Shown here: positions 36,327 through 45,386 of the stretch, one piece after another
How positions within the stretch are numbered: position 1 is the stretch's first letter
Layout: each line of letters begins with the position of its first letter
DNA from: Emticicia agri
GTDB taxonomy: Bacteria > Bacteroidota > Bacteroidia > Cytophagales > Spirosomataceae
DNA: 64,000 nt
Direction: 5' to 3'
NCBI RefSeq assembly: GCF_004168285.1
Contig: NZ_SEWF01000001.1
Location: 227,555-291,554, forward strand
Notes under the pieces: model-generated
What the model saw: the letters and a program-made list of their open reading frames with translations, nothing else
Told to the model about the DNA's origin: nothing
Databases searched by the model: none
Program-made: the position numbers and the translations under genes

Positions 36327-37484
36327 TCACCCAATACTCATCCCCAAAATTTCCCCCACTACCTCTGGTGTAATATCATGCCTCTCACCCAATACTACTT
36401 TACCCTCCTCAAAACGCTTTACGATTTTATCGACAGTTTCTTGTCCTATGCCGTAAGCATTAGCTTTAGTCGGAATATCTAAAGATTCGTAGAAATCAAT
36501 GGTTTTCTGAATAGCCCCTTCTATTAACTCGTCATTAGTACCGCTTAAATTCCAGACTCTCTGGGCATATTGAATCAGTTTACCACTTTTGTCTTCTTTT
36601 TTGATTTTCAATAAGTGTGGTAATACTACTGCCAAAGTCCGAGCATGGTCTATTCCATGAGCGGCCGTCAGTTCATGGCCTATTTCATGGGTAGCCCAGT
36701 CTTGTGGTACGCCTACGCTTATCAAACCATTCAGGGCTACAGTAGCTGCCCACATAAAATTGGCACGTGCTTCGTAGTCAGTCGGGTTTCCTAATGTTTT
36801 CGGAGCTACTGCAATTAAGGTCTGAAGTACGGATTCAGCCATACGGTCTTGTATCTCTGCATTAACCGGATAGGTCATGTATTGCTCCATTACATGCGTA
36901 AAGGCATCGGCAATACCATTGGCTATCTGTTTCTGAGGCAATGAGTACGTTGTTTCAGGGTCAAGAATCGAAAAGGCAGGGTACAATAATGGATGCCCCA
37001 TTCCTTTCTTCTCATGTGTTTCCTTACGACTGATAACTGCAAAAAAATTCATTTCTGACCCGGTAGCCGGTAGGGTAAGTACTGAACCAATAGGAATCGC
37101 TTGTTTCACTTTTGCCTTACCCGTTACTAATTGCCAGGCGTCTTCTCCGTCGTAAGGAATGGCCGCAGCTATAAACTTGGTACCGTCAAGCACAGACCCA
37201 CCCCCTACTGCTAACAGATAATCAATGTTTTCTCTCCTTCCTAATTCTACCGCCTGCATCAGCGTTTCATAGGTCGGGTTAGCTTCAATACCTCCAAACT
37301 CAATGATATTCCTGTCTTTTAAAGCTTGTTTTACCTGCTCATATACGCCATTTTTGAAGATACTACCGCCACCATAAGTCAGTAAAATTTTAGCGTCATT
37401 AGGTATTTGTTTGCCTAACTGAGCAATTTGTCCTTTACCAAAAAGGATTTTTACAGGGTTCTGATAAACAAAGTTGTTAAACAT
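36327..37484 (-). CDS. Iron-containing alcohol dehydrogenase, YqhD/BdhA type
   Basis: The 385-residue protein reduces aldehydes or oxidises primary alcohols with NAD(P)H. The NAD(P)-binding GGGS (AVGGGSVLDGTKFIA) lies near residue 100. The metal ligands are an Asp and a His in ADAFTHVMEQY and two His in the GHELTAAHGIDHARTLAVVLPH segment. It is a member of the butanol/YqhD-like group, with YGGGSIFKNG at about 38-47. A palindrome (37504-37537) separates it from the yqeY gene upstream. Confidence 0.95.
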   Translation of the reverse strand: MFNNFVYQNPVKILFGKGQIAQLGKQIPNDAKILLTYGGGSIFKNGVYEQVKQALKDRNIIEFGGIEANPTYETLMQAVELGRRENIDYLLAVGGGSVLDGTKFIAAAIPYDGEDAWQLVTGKAKVKQAIPIGSVLTLPATGSEMNFFAVISRKETHEKKGMGHPLLYPAFSILDPETTYSLPQKQIANGIADAFTHVMEQYMTYPVNAEIQDRMAESVLQTLIAVAPKTLGNPTDYEARANFMWAATVALNGLISVGVPQDWATHEIGHELTAAHGIDHARTLAVVLPHLLKIKKEDKSGKLIQYAQRVWNLSGTNDELIEGAIQKTIDFYESLDIPTKANAYGIGQETVDKIVKRFEEGKVVLGERHDITPEVVGEILGMSIG

Positions 37485-37503
37485 GACTTTTGTGGTTTAA
37501 AAT

Positions 37504-37537
37504 AGCAATGCCATGCTTATTAAAACATGGCATTGCT
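37504..37537 (-). terminator. Palindrome between yqeY and alcohol dehydrogenase
   Basis: Perfect 12-bp arms (37504-37515 and 37526-37537) with a 10-nt loop, 20 bp past the yqeY stop. On the minus strand ATTTTAAA follows, so it is a plausible but weak terminator. Confidence 0.7.
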
Positions 37538-37557
37538 ACAAAGTATAAGAAATAATA

Positions 37558-38007
37558 TTATGCTAAAAGTGATTTTACAGTAGCAGAAATAGCTTTCCCA
37601 TCGGCCAGACCTGCCAGTTCTTTCGAAGCTGCTCCCATTACTTTACCCATGTCTGACGGGCCTGAGGCACCTACACGGGCAATAATCTCCTGTAATTTTG
37701 TTTTCAGTTCGTCTTCTGACAATTGCTTAGGCAGAAACTCTTCTATAATAGCCAATTCTGCTAATTCTTTATCCAATAAATCAGGACGATTTTGTGTGCG
37801 ATAAATATCGGCTGATTCTCTTCTTTGTTTGGCAGCTTTTGTCAGTAACTTTAGTTCTTCATCTGGTGTTAACTCACCTGTTTTTCCCTCTTTGGTTTCT
37901 TCTAATAAAATTACTTTTTTAATGTCTCGCAAAGCTGTTAGCCTTACTGAGTCACGAGCAAGCATTGCTGCCTTAATTTGTGCGTCAATTTCTGTTTTTA
38001 ATGCCAT
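37558..38007 (-). CDS. yqeY: GatB/YqeY-domain protein
   Basis: The 149-residue protein is the stand-alone version of the tRNA-binding tail domain of aspartyl/glutamyl-tRNA amidotransferase subunit B. Motifs are LTALRDIKKVILLEET, LTKAAKQRRESADIYRTQNR and the C-terminal GPSDMGKVMGAASKELAGLADGKAIS. The cellular role of single-domain YqeY is not established. It is transcribed from its own promoter, with nothing else in the unit. Confidence 0.93.
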   Translation of the reverse strand: MALKTEIDAQIKAAMLARDSVRLTALRDIKKVILLEETKEGKTGELTPDEELKLLTKAAKQRRESADIYRTQNRPDLLDKELAELAIIEEFLPKQLSEDELKTKLQEIIARVGASGPSDMGKVMGAASKELAGLADGKAISATVKSLLA

Positions 38008-38216
38008 TTTGTTGGTAGTTTATTATACATTAGATAGATTATATCCAATTTCTTCTGAACAACTGATTGAATAGAATCGTTTCGACGTGTTCGCAGAAAT
38101 CAGAAAAATATTATTTTAGTCCCAAAATTTGGGAACTCATCAGAGACAGGAAATAGTTATAAATCAAAAGGGACTTGCTTTTTCCATTCTCCTTACTCCT
38201 TTCTCCAATAAAAGAT

Positions 38217-38945
38217 ATGACAAAATTATCAGTAAATATCAATAAAATAGCAACTTTAAGAAATTCTCGTGGGGGAAATATGCCTAACGTTGTGAAAACT
38301 GCTATTGATTGCGAACAATTTGGTGCGCAAGGTATCACAGTTCATCCTCGTCCCGACGAACGCCATATCCGCTATCAGGACGTTTATGATTTAAAAAAGA
38401 TAGTTACTACAGAGTTTAATATTGAGGGAAATCCGACCGAGGCTAAATTTATTGATTTGGTATTAGCCAATAAACCTACACAGGTTACGCTGGTACCCGA
38501 TGCACTGAATGCCATTACCTCTAATGCAGGTTGGGATACCATTACTCATCGTGAACGTTTGAAAGAACTGGTTGCTACTTTCAAAAGTGCAGGTATCAGA
38601 GTATCTATTTTTGTTGACCCCATTGAACGTATGGTAGAAGGTGCTGCCGAAACAGGCACCGACCGAATTGAGCTATATACCGAGCGTTATGCGCATTTGT
38701 ACCCTGAAAATAAAGAAGAAGCCATCAGAGATTATGCAAAAGCTGCCAAGGTAGCCGAACAGGTAGGGCTGGGTGTGAATGCAGGTCATGACTTAAGTCT
38801 TGAAAACTTAGCTTATTTTAAACAGCTTATTCCGAACCTTCTGGAGGTCTCTATCGGCCATGCTTTGATATGCGATGCCTTATATTATGGCTTAGAGAAT
38901 ACTATTCAACTGTATTTAAGGCAGTTACAGGAGATGGGAGCATAA
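38217..38945 (+). CDS. pdxJ: Pyridoxine 5'-phosphate synthase
   Basis: PdxJ condenses 1-deoxy-D-xylulose 5-phosphate with 3-amino-2-oxopropyl phosphate in the DXP-dependent route to vitamin B6. The 242 residues start [20 protein letters not shown] at ATG 38217. Conserved blocks are [39 protein letters not shown]-like [32 protein letters not shown] and [15 protein letters not shown]. The upstream frame extension is rejected. The last two codons and stop lie inside the terminal repeat of a MITE-like element. Confidence 0.97.
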   Translation: MTKLSVNINKIATLRNSRGGNMPNVVKTAIDCEQFGAQGITVHPRPDERHIRYQDVYDLKKIVTTEFNIEGNPTEAKFIDLVLANKPTQVTLVPDALNAITSNAGWDTITHRERLKELVATFKSAGIRVSIFVDPIERMVEGAAETGTDRIELYTERYAHLYPENKEEAIRDYAKAAKVAEQVGLGVNAGHDLSLENLAYFKQLIPNLLEVSIGHALICDALYYGLENTIQLYLRQLQEMGA

Positions 38946-39130
38946 TTAAACATTATGATTCGACCTGCAAAGTCCATCTTTTTTAGCTATACTGCGTTAC
39001 ATTTTTTCGATGTAGCTGCCGCTTCGGCAGTCCGATGGCTACATCTGAAAAATGTGCCCGTGCGACGTCCGCTTGTCTATCTAAAAAATCTGTTATTTTC
39101 GGTCAGAATAACAATGTTCAATACGCTCCT
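38937..39130. repeat. MITE-like element, copy B (194 bp)
   Basis: Degenerate terminal repeats GGAGCATAATTAAA (38937-38950) and TTCAATACGCTCCT (39117-39130) flank a core very similar to copy A (GATTCGACCTGCAAAG, ACTGCGTTACATTTTTTCGA, TTGTCTATCTAAAAAATCTG). A GC-rich 16-nt insert enlarges the central hairpin, and a GTGCGACGTCCGC module shared with copy C is present. It fills the 303-bp gap and covers the pdxJ stop. Confidence 0.75.
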
Positions 39131-39248
39131 ATTAACAAATTTTAAGAAACTTTAACAGCCGGAAAACCATACTGTTTACTAAGTTTGTGCAACAATATAC
39201 CAACAGGAAAAGTCTTTTGTTTTAAAGTTTTACAAAATAAATACAATT

Positions 39249-40166
39249 ATGAAAGCTACATTTAGTAAGTCTCTGAAAGCAAGCCTACTGGCTTTATTTG
39301 CATTTACCTCTTTCGCTACGTTTGCACAAGACAAGAAAGAGAAAAAAAGCACCACCCGTATCAGAATTGAGCAGGATATTGATGGTAAAACCAAAGTACA
39401 TGAAAAGAGTTTTGACGTTACAGGATTAACTGACAAGCAAAGAGAAAACCTGATTCAGAATTATCAGGATTCTGTGATGGCTAAAAACAAAGACAAAGCA
39501 CGTGGTACTAAGGTAGAAGTGGAAAGTTTTACGGGTGATGAGCATGAAAGAGAATTGCGTAATGATAATGGCGACCATTTCAGTTATAATTACAATACTG
39601 AAAGACCTCGTGTAAGAGCCTATAGCCGTGGAAGAAATGGCAATACCAATGAACATTTTGAATTCCGCCATGATGATGATGACATTGTTATCAGAGACAA
39701 ACCACGTGTAAGAGTATATCGTCGTGATGGTGATAATGACCATTTTGAAGAAGATTTCAACTTAGACCTTGACATGAAAGATTTTAATTTAGATATGAAA
39801 GATCTGAATAATAATCTTCATCAGTTAGGTAAAGATATGCAGTTTGATTTCCGTGGGTTGAATGATGTTTTTGCTTTAGATGGTTCTTCTTCAAGTAAAA
39901 CTGTTCGTGGATTAAGTGTTTATCCGAATAACCCTAAAACTGATATATTGAACATTCGTTTCAGTAGCCATGAAAAAGGCGATGTATCCATTAAAGTAAT
40001 GGACTTGAAAGGCAATGTTGTAGCTAAAGACGAAATCAAAGATTTTACCGGAGATTATGTAGGCCAGATTAATATCGGTAAACAAAAAGGTGTTGTATTT
40101 GTAATGGTTACACAAGGAGAAGATGGTACTGTAAAAAGAGTAACCCTTCCATCAGATAAAGAATAA
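39249..40166 (+). CDS. Acidic secreted protein with type IX secretion-like C-terminal domain
   Basis: The 305 residues begin with a signal peptide (MKATFSKSLKASLLALFAFTSFATFAQ). The middle is highly charged, with Asp/Arg-rich segments (FRHDDDDIVIRD, VRVYRRDGDNDHF) and a short internal near-repeat (NLDLDMKDF / NLDMKDLNN). The C-terminal 80 residues (GLSVYPNNPKTDILNIRFS, VSIKVMDLKGNVVAKDEI, GVVFVMVTQGEDGTVKRV) match a type IX secretion sorting domain, although the chain extends seven residues past the usual end. The protein is probably exported and attached to the surface; its role is unknown. A terminator follows. Confidence 0.82.
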   Translation: MKATFSKSLKASLLALFAFTSFATFAQDKKEKKSTTRIRIEQDIDGKTKVHEKSFDVTGLTDKQRENLIQNYQDSVMAKNKDKARGTKVEVESFTGDEHERELRNDNGDHFSYNYNTERPRVRAYSRGRNGNTNEHFEFRHDDDDIVIRDKPRVRVYRRDGDNDHFEEDFNLDLDMKDFNLDMKDLNNNLHQLGKDMQFDFRGLNDVFALDGSSSSKTVRGLSVYPNNPKTDILNIRFSSHEKGDVSIKVMDLKGNVVAKDEIKDFTGDYVGQINIGKQKGVVFVMVTQGEDGTVKRVTLPSDKE

Positions 40167-40194
40167 ATGATAGATTCATAAAGGTTAGAAACGC

Positions 40195-40229
40195 AAAGGA
40201 GTCGCATAGCTTTATGTGACTCCTTTTTT
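40195..40229 (+). terminator. Terminator of the acidic secreted protein gene
   Basis: A 14-nt stem with one mismatch (40195-40208 with 40213-40226) and a 4-nt loop is followed by a T run. It lies between two convergent genes. Confidence 0.85.
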
Positions 40230-40252
40230 ATGGCTCAATTCCTAAAACCAAA

Positions 40253-40945
40253 CTAACTGTACCTATCATTTCTCCACGGATAAGCCGTATCAGAATACCC
40301 TCTTTCTTCCCAGAAACCTAATTTATTTTTGGGCATAAATTGTATTCTTTTTATCCATTTGGAGCCTTTCCAGGCATATAATTGCGGGGTTATCATTCGC
40401 ACAGGGCCACCATGTTCTTTTGCCAAGGGTTCATTATACACCGTATGTGCCAGTAATACATCAGGTTTCAGCGCCTCTTCCATTGATACATTGGTAGAAT
40501 AAGTATCATACCCATAGCACATGATATGTGTGGCGGTTTCTTTGGGTTGTACCAATGCGGCAATATCAATTAATCGTACACCCTTCCATACCATATCCAT
40601 TTTAGACCAGGTCGTTACGCAGTGGAAATCGCTGGTATCTTCTACCTGTGGTAAATCCATAAAATCTTTCCAGGTTAATACCACCGGATTTTCCACATCG
40701 CCATCAACTGTTAATCGCCAGCGGTCGAGTGTAATACTTGGATGATAGCCCAAATCTAATACAGGCCATTTCTGAGTAACAGTTTGACCGACAGGTAATT
40801 GCGGCATTCCATGCCTGTTTATAGCACCTTTTCCCATCGGACGGTCATCTGCTACCGATGGAGTATTTTTCATTTTCTCCTCAAAGCGAGCTTTCAATTT
40901 CATTCTCGCATCAATAATTTTATCTAATTTGCTTACTTCTTCCAT
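40253..40945 (-). CDS. Sulfite-oxidase-like molybdopterin oxidoreductase
   Basis: The 230-residue protein is the cytosolic type of the sulfite oxidase superfamily. It has no signal or Tat motif. The Mo-ligating Cys is in DFHCVTTWSKMDM; pterin-contacting parts include LAKEHGGPVRMITPQLYAWKGSKWI. The substrate is unknown; family members act on sulfite, sulfoxides or related compounds. It is the last of four minus-strand genes (ATP-grasp, glutamine-synthetase-like, GntP, this gene), 79 bp after the GntP gene, and may belong to the same unit. Confidence 0.92.
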   Translation of the reverse strand: MEEVSKLDKIIDARMKLKARFEEKMKNTPSVADDRPMGKGAINRHGMPQLPVGQTVTQKWPVLDLGYHPSITLDRWRLTVDGDVENPVVLTWKDFMDLPQVEDTSDFHCVTTWSKMDMVWKGVRLIDIAALVQPKETATHIMCYGYDTYSTNVSMEEALKPDVLLAHTVYNEPLAKEHGGPVRMITPQLYAWKGSKWIKRIQFMPKNKLGFWEERGYSDTAYPWRNDRYS

Positions 40946-41024
40946 TGTATGGTCTGTTTATCATATCATCAGCATAACAAATTTTCAGGGCTTTTAGTTA
41001 CGCCCCGGTCAGATGAAACATTTA

Positions 41025-42359
41025 TCAGAGATGAAATAGCAGATAAATCAGGCATACCGTAATAATACTTACCACACCCTGCAAACCCGTGAGAATCGTA
41101 TGTGTTCGATAGGCATCACCTTGTGTGAGGCCTGTAAACTGAGAGACTACCCAGAACCAGGCATCATTGGTATGAGAGACTGTCATGGCACCGCTACCTA
41201 TAGCCATTACCAGAAGTGTTAAATCCAATGGTTCTGAAAAGCCCATTGAAACAAGCAAAGGAGCTAAAATACCAGAGGTAAGCACCATTGAAGTGGTGGT
41301 TGACCCCTGTGCAGTTTTGAAAAACGCTGCTACCAGAAAAGCAATTAACAAAAATACAATGCCTGATGTCTGGTTAGCCACCAGCCAGTTGCTTACCATA
41401 TCTTTTAATGGTGTTTCTTTTAATATTGCCCCAAAAGCTCCACCTGCGCCTACTAATACCAGAGTGGTACCACAATGCTCTATGCCACTTTTGAAACAGG
41501 CAAAGATTTTCTCAAAAGGTTTTTCAGGAAATAGATTGTATGAGAAAAATATAGCTATCAGAAATGACACTAAAGGACTGCCAAAGAAGCCAAGCCATTT
41601 GGTAAGGGTTTCGTTTAACGCCAGAATTTTAGCAAAAGAAGCAACCGTAATCAGCAAAATGGGCAACAGAATAGGCATAAAAGCCTTCCAGCCAGACGGA
41701 AGTGTCTGATGATGGGTTTCGCCCCAATTTTCTGCAGCGTCTTCTGCAATGGCTAAATTTCTGGCGTATTTTTGTGCAAACCAGGTTGACAGAAACAAAC
41801 TTGGAATAGAAACTACCAGGCCTACCAAAATAACCAGGCCAATGCCATGAGACAGGTTCAGATTACCTGCGGCAGATAATGGGCCGGGCGTGGGAGGCAC
41901 TAAAGTATGCGTGGCAAAAAGTCCGCCTGATAAAGCTATGGCAATAGTACCTAAAGGCCTATTCGTTTTCTTCGCTACAATTTTGTTGAGTTTTGCCAGG
42001 ATGATAAAACCCGAATCGCAGAAAACAGGGATACCTACAATAGCCCCGATTACCGACATGGCAAACGACGGATATTTTTCGCCAAAAAGTTTTAAGATAA
42101 TATCTGCTACTTTTATGGCCGCTCCCGATTTATCTAATATAGCCCCTATCACACAGCCTAAAATTACCATCAGGCCAATTTTTGACATCAGTTCGCCAAA
42201 GCCTTTGCCAATGGTATCAGCTAATTTATCAATCGGAAGTCCTGCAAAAATCCCTACTCCTAAAGCTGCCAGTAGTAAGCCAACCAAGGGATGTAATTTG
42301 AATAGGGTTGAAGACAGAATAATGAAAACAATAGCTAAAAAAACAACGAATATAATCAT
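41025..42359 (-). CDS. GntP-family hydroxy-acid:H+ symporter
   Basis: The 444-residue protein is almost all hydrophobic, with about 12 TM helices. Conserved parts are LVPPTPGPLSAAGNL, IPVFCDSGFIILAKLN, AQGSTTTSMVLTSGILAPLL and SHTNDAWFWVVSQFTGL. GntP transporters take up gluconate, ketogluconates, idonate, fructuronate or related acids. The start is 12 bp downstream of the glutamine-synthetase-like gene stop, so translation of the two is likely coupled. The substrate may be a hydroxy acid that the neighbouring ligases use. Confidence 0.93.
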   Translation of the reverse strand: MIIFVVFLAIVFIILSSTLFKLHPLVGLLLAALGVGIFAGLPIDKLADTIGKGFGELMSKIGLMVILGCVIGAILDKSGAAIKVADIILKLFGEKYPSFAMSVIGAIVGIPVFCDSGFIILAKLNKIVAKKTNRPLGTIAIALSGGLFATHTLVPPTPGPLSAAGNLNLSHGIGLVILVGLVVSIPSLFLSTWFAQKYARNLAIAEDAAENWGETHHQTLPSGWKAFMPILLPILLITVASFAKILALNETLTKWLGFFGSPLVSFLIAIFFSYNLFPEKPFEKIFACFKSGIEHCGTTLVLVGAGGAFGAILKETPLKDMVSNWLVANQTSGIVFLLIAFLVAAFFKTAQGSTTTSMVLTSGILAPLLVSMGFSEPLDLTLLVMAIGSGAMTVSHTNDAWFWVVSQFTGLTQGDAYRTHTILTGLQGVVSIITVCLIYLLFHL

Positions 42360-42371
42360 GCAGGGGCTTGG

Positions 42372-43721
42372 TTAAACAATCTCAAAATACCTTTTTAACT
42401 CCCAGTCGGTTACTACTTTGGCATATTGCCGCCATTCCCAGTCACGGGTCTGGGTGAAATGGGCAACGAATTTTTCGCCAAAAAGCTCTTTTGCTATAGC
42501 AGAGTTTTTCATGGTATTGGTGGCTTCATCCAGGTTTCTTGGTAGTACCCCATTGCTTATATCTCTATAGCCATTACCAACCGTAGCAGGTTGATTCAGT
42601 TTTAAGTTTTTACGGATACCATATAAACCTGCTGCTAAACAAGCGGCCAAAGCCAGATAAGGATTGGTATCAGAACCCACTACACGGGTCTCTAAACGAC
42701 AGGATTTTTTACTGATAGGTAAGGCTCGCAAAGCCACCGTACGGTTATCAACTGCCCAGGTCAGTGTAGTTGGTGCCCATGCACCCTCTACCAGACGCTT
42801 ATAGCTATTAATGGTTGGGGCAATCATCGGGAGTATATGGGGCAGGCAATACAATTGTCCTGCCATATAGCTCTGCATCAGTTCGCTGATATGGTCAGGC
42901 GTTTTTTCGTCATAAAAGAGATTGGTTTTAGCAGCTGTATCCCAAAGACTTTGGTGCACATGCCCACTACAACCGGGTAGATTTTCGTTGATTTTTGCCA
43001 TAAAGGTAGCCATGATACCTTGCTGGTAGGCAATTTCTTTGACTGAAGTTTTAAAAAGTAAGGCCCTGTCGGCAGCTGTTAAAACATCAGAATAGGTAAT
43101 GGCGGCTTCATAAACACCGGGACCTGTTTCTGTGTGTAAACCTTCCAACGGTACATCAAACTTAGACAGATGCTCGAATAAGGCTGTCATATAATCGTTT
43201 TTCAAAGTACTTCTCAGAATCGAATAACCAAACATACCCGGTGTCAAAGGGGTAAGGTTCTGGAAGCCTTTGGCGTTGGCCGAAACAGGCGTTTCTTCAA
43301 AGTTAAACCATTCAAATTCCTGCGAGAAAAAAGGTTTAAAACCTGCTTTTTCTGTTTGTTCTATTATACGTTTTAATACATTTCTGGGGCATATTTCGGC
43401 GGCCTCTTCTATAAACTCGCCTAAGAAAAACGGAATATCATTCTCCCACGGAATTTTACGGAAAGTCGATAAATCCAGTTTGACTTTGGCATCAGGATAG
43501 CCTGAATGCCAGCCTGTAAAATCTGTATTATCGTAGCAGATATCGGCCATATCCCACCCCAATACCACATCACAAAAGCCTAAATCTCCTTCAATTACTG
43601 ACTGGAATTTTTGTTTACTGATATATTTACCTCTTAAAATACCGTCAATGTCGGCAACAGCCAGCTTCACTTTGCCAGATGGATGTGAATTTACGTAGTC
43701 TATTATTTCTTGTGTAGTCAT
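42372..43721 (-). CDS. Glutamine-synthetase-family enzyme (gamma-glutamylamine-type)
   Basis: The 449-residue protein has the glutamine synthetase catalytic fold: ADIDGILRGKYISKQKF near the N-terminus, GPGVYEAAI, PGCSGHVHQSL, NSYKRLVEGAWAPT, NRTVALR and the C-terminal LETRVVGSDTNPYLALAACLAAG. It is closer by pattern to PuuA-like amine ligases than to the primary GlnA: it lacks the adenylylation-loop context. It probably activates a glutamate-like carboxylate with ATP and joins it to an amine. It lies between an ATP-grasp ligase and a GntP transporter. Confidence 0.88.
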   Translation of the reverse strand: MTTQEIIDYVNSHPSGKVKLAVADIDGILRGKYISKQKFQSVIEGDLGFCDVVLGWDMADICYDNTDFTGWHSGYPDAKVKLDLSTFRKIPWENDIPFFLGEFIEEAAEICPRNVLKRIIEQTEKAGFKPFFSQEFEWFNFEETPVSANAKGFQNLTPLTPGMFGYSILRSTLKNDYMTALFEHLSKFDVPLEGLHTETGPGVYEAAITYSDVLTAADRALLFKTSVKEIAYQQGIMATFMAKINENLPGCSGHVHQSLWDTAAKTNLFYDEKTPDHISELMQSYMAGQLYCLPHILPMIAPTINSYKRLVEGAWAPTTLTWAVDNRTVALRALPISKKSCRLETRVVGSDTNPYLALAACLAAGLYGIRKNLKLNQPATVGNGYRDISNGVLPRNLDEATNTMKNSAIAKELFGEKFVAHFTQTRDWEWRQYAKVVTDWELKRYFEIV

Positions 43722-43791
43722 GTCAGGTTTGAATTATAGATGGTTCTGTACTTTACAAATAGTACAGATAGATGAACATTCTGTACTATTG

Positions 43792-44997
43792 TTAATGTAC
43801 AGGTTTGTCGGGTGCAGGGGCAGATGCATGATAACCTAAATCACGAATCATAATGGCGTATTTTTCCATAAGTTCCATTACTCTTTCACGTTTTTTTGAG
43901 CGAACGATTAAACCTACATGATACTCTTCATTCATTTTCCAGACTATTTCGGGGTCATTAAATGGGGCATAATCAGGCCATTGGTGCGATGATAAGGAGA
44001 TGATAATACCCGAATAATAATCATCAACCGGAGGTAATTCGTAGGTTCCGCCTGTGGCAATGGCTGTTTCTATTTTTGCCCACTCCCGCCATAGATTAAT
44101 TCCTGATGAGTATTCTACCATTTCGGCTAGATTGGCTCCTCCTACCCTCGAAGCAGTTTCCAAGAAATAAAATTTTCCATCTTCATGGCATTTAATGGCT
44201 TCGGTATGCGAAGCACTGAATTTCATACCAAACGCTTTCATTACCTGCTCGTTCAGTTTTTTCAGTGCCTTCTCATCTTTTGACTCATGTTCTACCGTAA
44301 CTGAACGGAAAATTCCTCCGCCATGCGCAACTTCAAACGGAGTATTGAGGTATTGGCTGCATCTCGAAAAAATCACTTTCCCGCCAACAGTAAGTGCATC
44401 TATATGGTACACATCTCCGGGTTTAAACTGTTCTATCAGATAGTTATGCCGCTCTTCGCCTAAACTATGAATAGTATCCCAGGCTTCCTGAAAACTATGT
44501 ACTTTTTTAATACCTGCGGCCGAGGCTTCCGAACGAGGTTTAATCACCCATGGTGCAGCAGTAGTATTCAGATACTCAGTAATATCAACATCATGAAAAA
44601 GCGGACTGAATGGAGGCACATTGATACCTGCCGACAAAGCCTGCACACGCATAGCCAGTTTATCACGGAAATAGCGGGCGGTTGTCTGCCCCATACCAGG
44701 TATTCTGAAATGCTCCCGTGCCAAGGCGGCTTTTTCTACATCAAAATCATCTAATGCTACAATACGGTCTATTTTCTTGGCACGCATCAGATGTGCCAGT
44801 CCTTTGATGATATTGCTGTAAGTATCGAAAGTATTATCGATGTTTTCTAAATAAAATGTCTCATCTATCGACTCCCACGGCCAGGCCTTACTTTCTAACT
44901 TTTTATTGGTTAATAGATAAACGGTATTCCCTTCGGCTTTACAAGCCTTCAGAAATTCTACTCCTTTATAATACGTACAAATACAAAGAAAATTCAT
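43792..44997 (-). CDS. ATP-grasp carboxylate ligase
   Basis: The 401 residues begin with a preATP-grasp domain (MNFLCICTYYKGVEFLKAC, DRIVALDDFDVEKAAL). The ATP-grasp fold (about 105-300) includes APWVIKPRSEASAAGIKKV (ATP lysine), YLIEQFKPGDVYHIDAL, and the metal site KFYFLETASRVGGANLAEM. The C-terminal 90 residues form a small helical domain. These enzymes form amide or related bonds through an acyl phosphate. The substrate is unknown. It begins a four-gene minus-strand unit; the start codon is followed 390 bp upstream by DUF1573. Confidence 0.87.
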   Translation of the reverse strand: MNFLCICTYYKGVEFLKACKAEGNTVYLLTNKKLESKAWPWESIDETFYLENIDNTFDTYSNIIKGLAHLMRAKKIDRIVALDDFDVEKAALAREHFRIPGMGQTTARYFRDKLAMRVQALSAGINVPPFSPLFHDVDITEYLNTTAAPWVIKPRSEASAAGIKKVHSFQEAWDTIHSLGEERHNYLIEQFKPGDVYHIDALTVGGKVIFSRCSQYLNTPFEVAHGGGIFRSVTVEHESKDEKALKKLNEQVMKAFGMKFSASHTEAIKCHEDGKFYFLETASRVGGANLAEMVEYSSGINLWREWAKIETAIATGGTYELPPVDDYYSGIIISLSSHQWPDYAPFNDPEIVWKMNEEYHVGLIVRSKKRERVMELMEKYAIMIRDLGYHASAPAPDKPVH

Positions 44998-45113
44998 AAG
45001 GATTGGGCTTTAGTTTATGATTTAGTTTTATTGAATTACGGAGAACTGCTTAATCCAAGTATGACAGCGAATGGAATTCGCCGTTTAAGATAACAAAGGA
45101 ATATTTGCAATAA

Positions 45114-45196
45114 TATACGGACCGGGCGTCGGTCGCTTAAGTCCGCATATACAGAGAAAAAACCTTTTTTACTTTAGACACCGAATTCATTCGGTG
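45114..45196. other. Two hairpins in the 389-bp gap upstream of the ATP-grasp gene
   Basis: An approximately 10-bp stem (ATATACGGAC / GTCCGCATAT, 45113-45122 with 45141-45150) has a GC-rich loop with its own ACCG/CGGT pair. A palindrome CACCGAAT-TC-ATTCGGTG lies at 45179-45196. These are the only structures seen in 44998-45386, apart from the DUF1573 terminator. They could be an operator or a leader RNA for the four-gene unit. Confidence 0.35.
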
Positions 45197-45328
45197 AAAG
45201 TATGAGCAAACAATCTCTTATTTTGGCAAAACAGTTCCCAATTCGATATTCGATATTTTTTTTCATTTAGGCAAGTCCTGTAGAAATGTAATTGAAAAAT
45301 TTATTTGATATAAAGACCTGAACGCAAA

Positions 45329-45358
45329 GAAGCCACCTGCTTGCGAGCAGATGGCTTC
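45329..45358 (-). terminator. Terminator of the DUF1573 gene
   Basis: Thirteen-nt arms (45329-45341 and 45346-45358) with one mismatch and a 4-nt loop; on the minus strand the stem runs into CTTCTTTGCG. It lies 29 nt after the stop. Confidence 0.7.
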
Positions 45359-45386
45359 CTGAGGTAAAGAATATATTCTTAAGAAA

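Noticed and set aside
42372..43721. Primary glutamine synthetase (glnA)
   Set aside because: The context (ATP-grasp, GntP) and the sequence pattern fit a gamma-glutamylamine-type ligase better; the assignment remains a family-level one.
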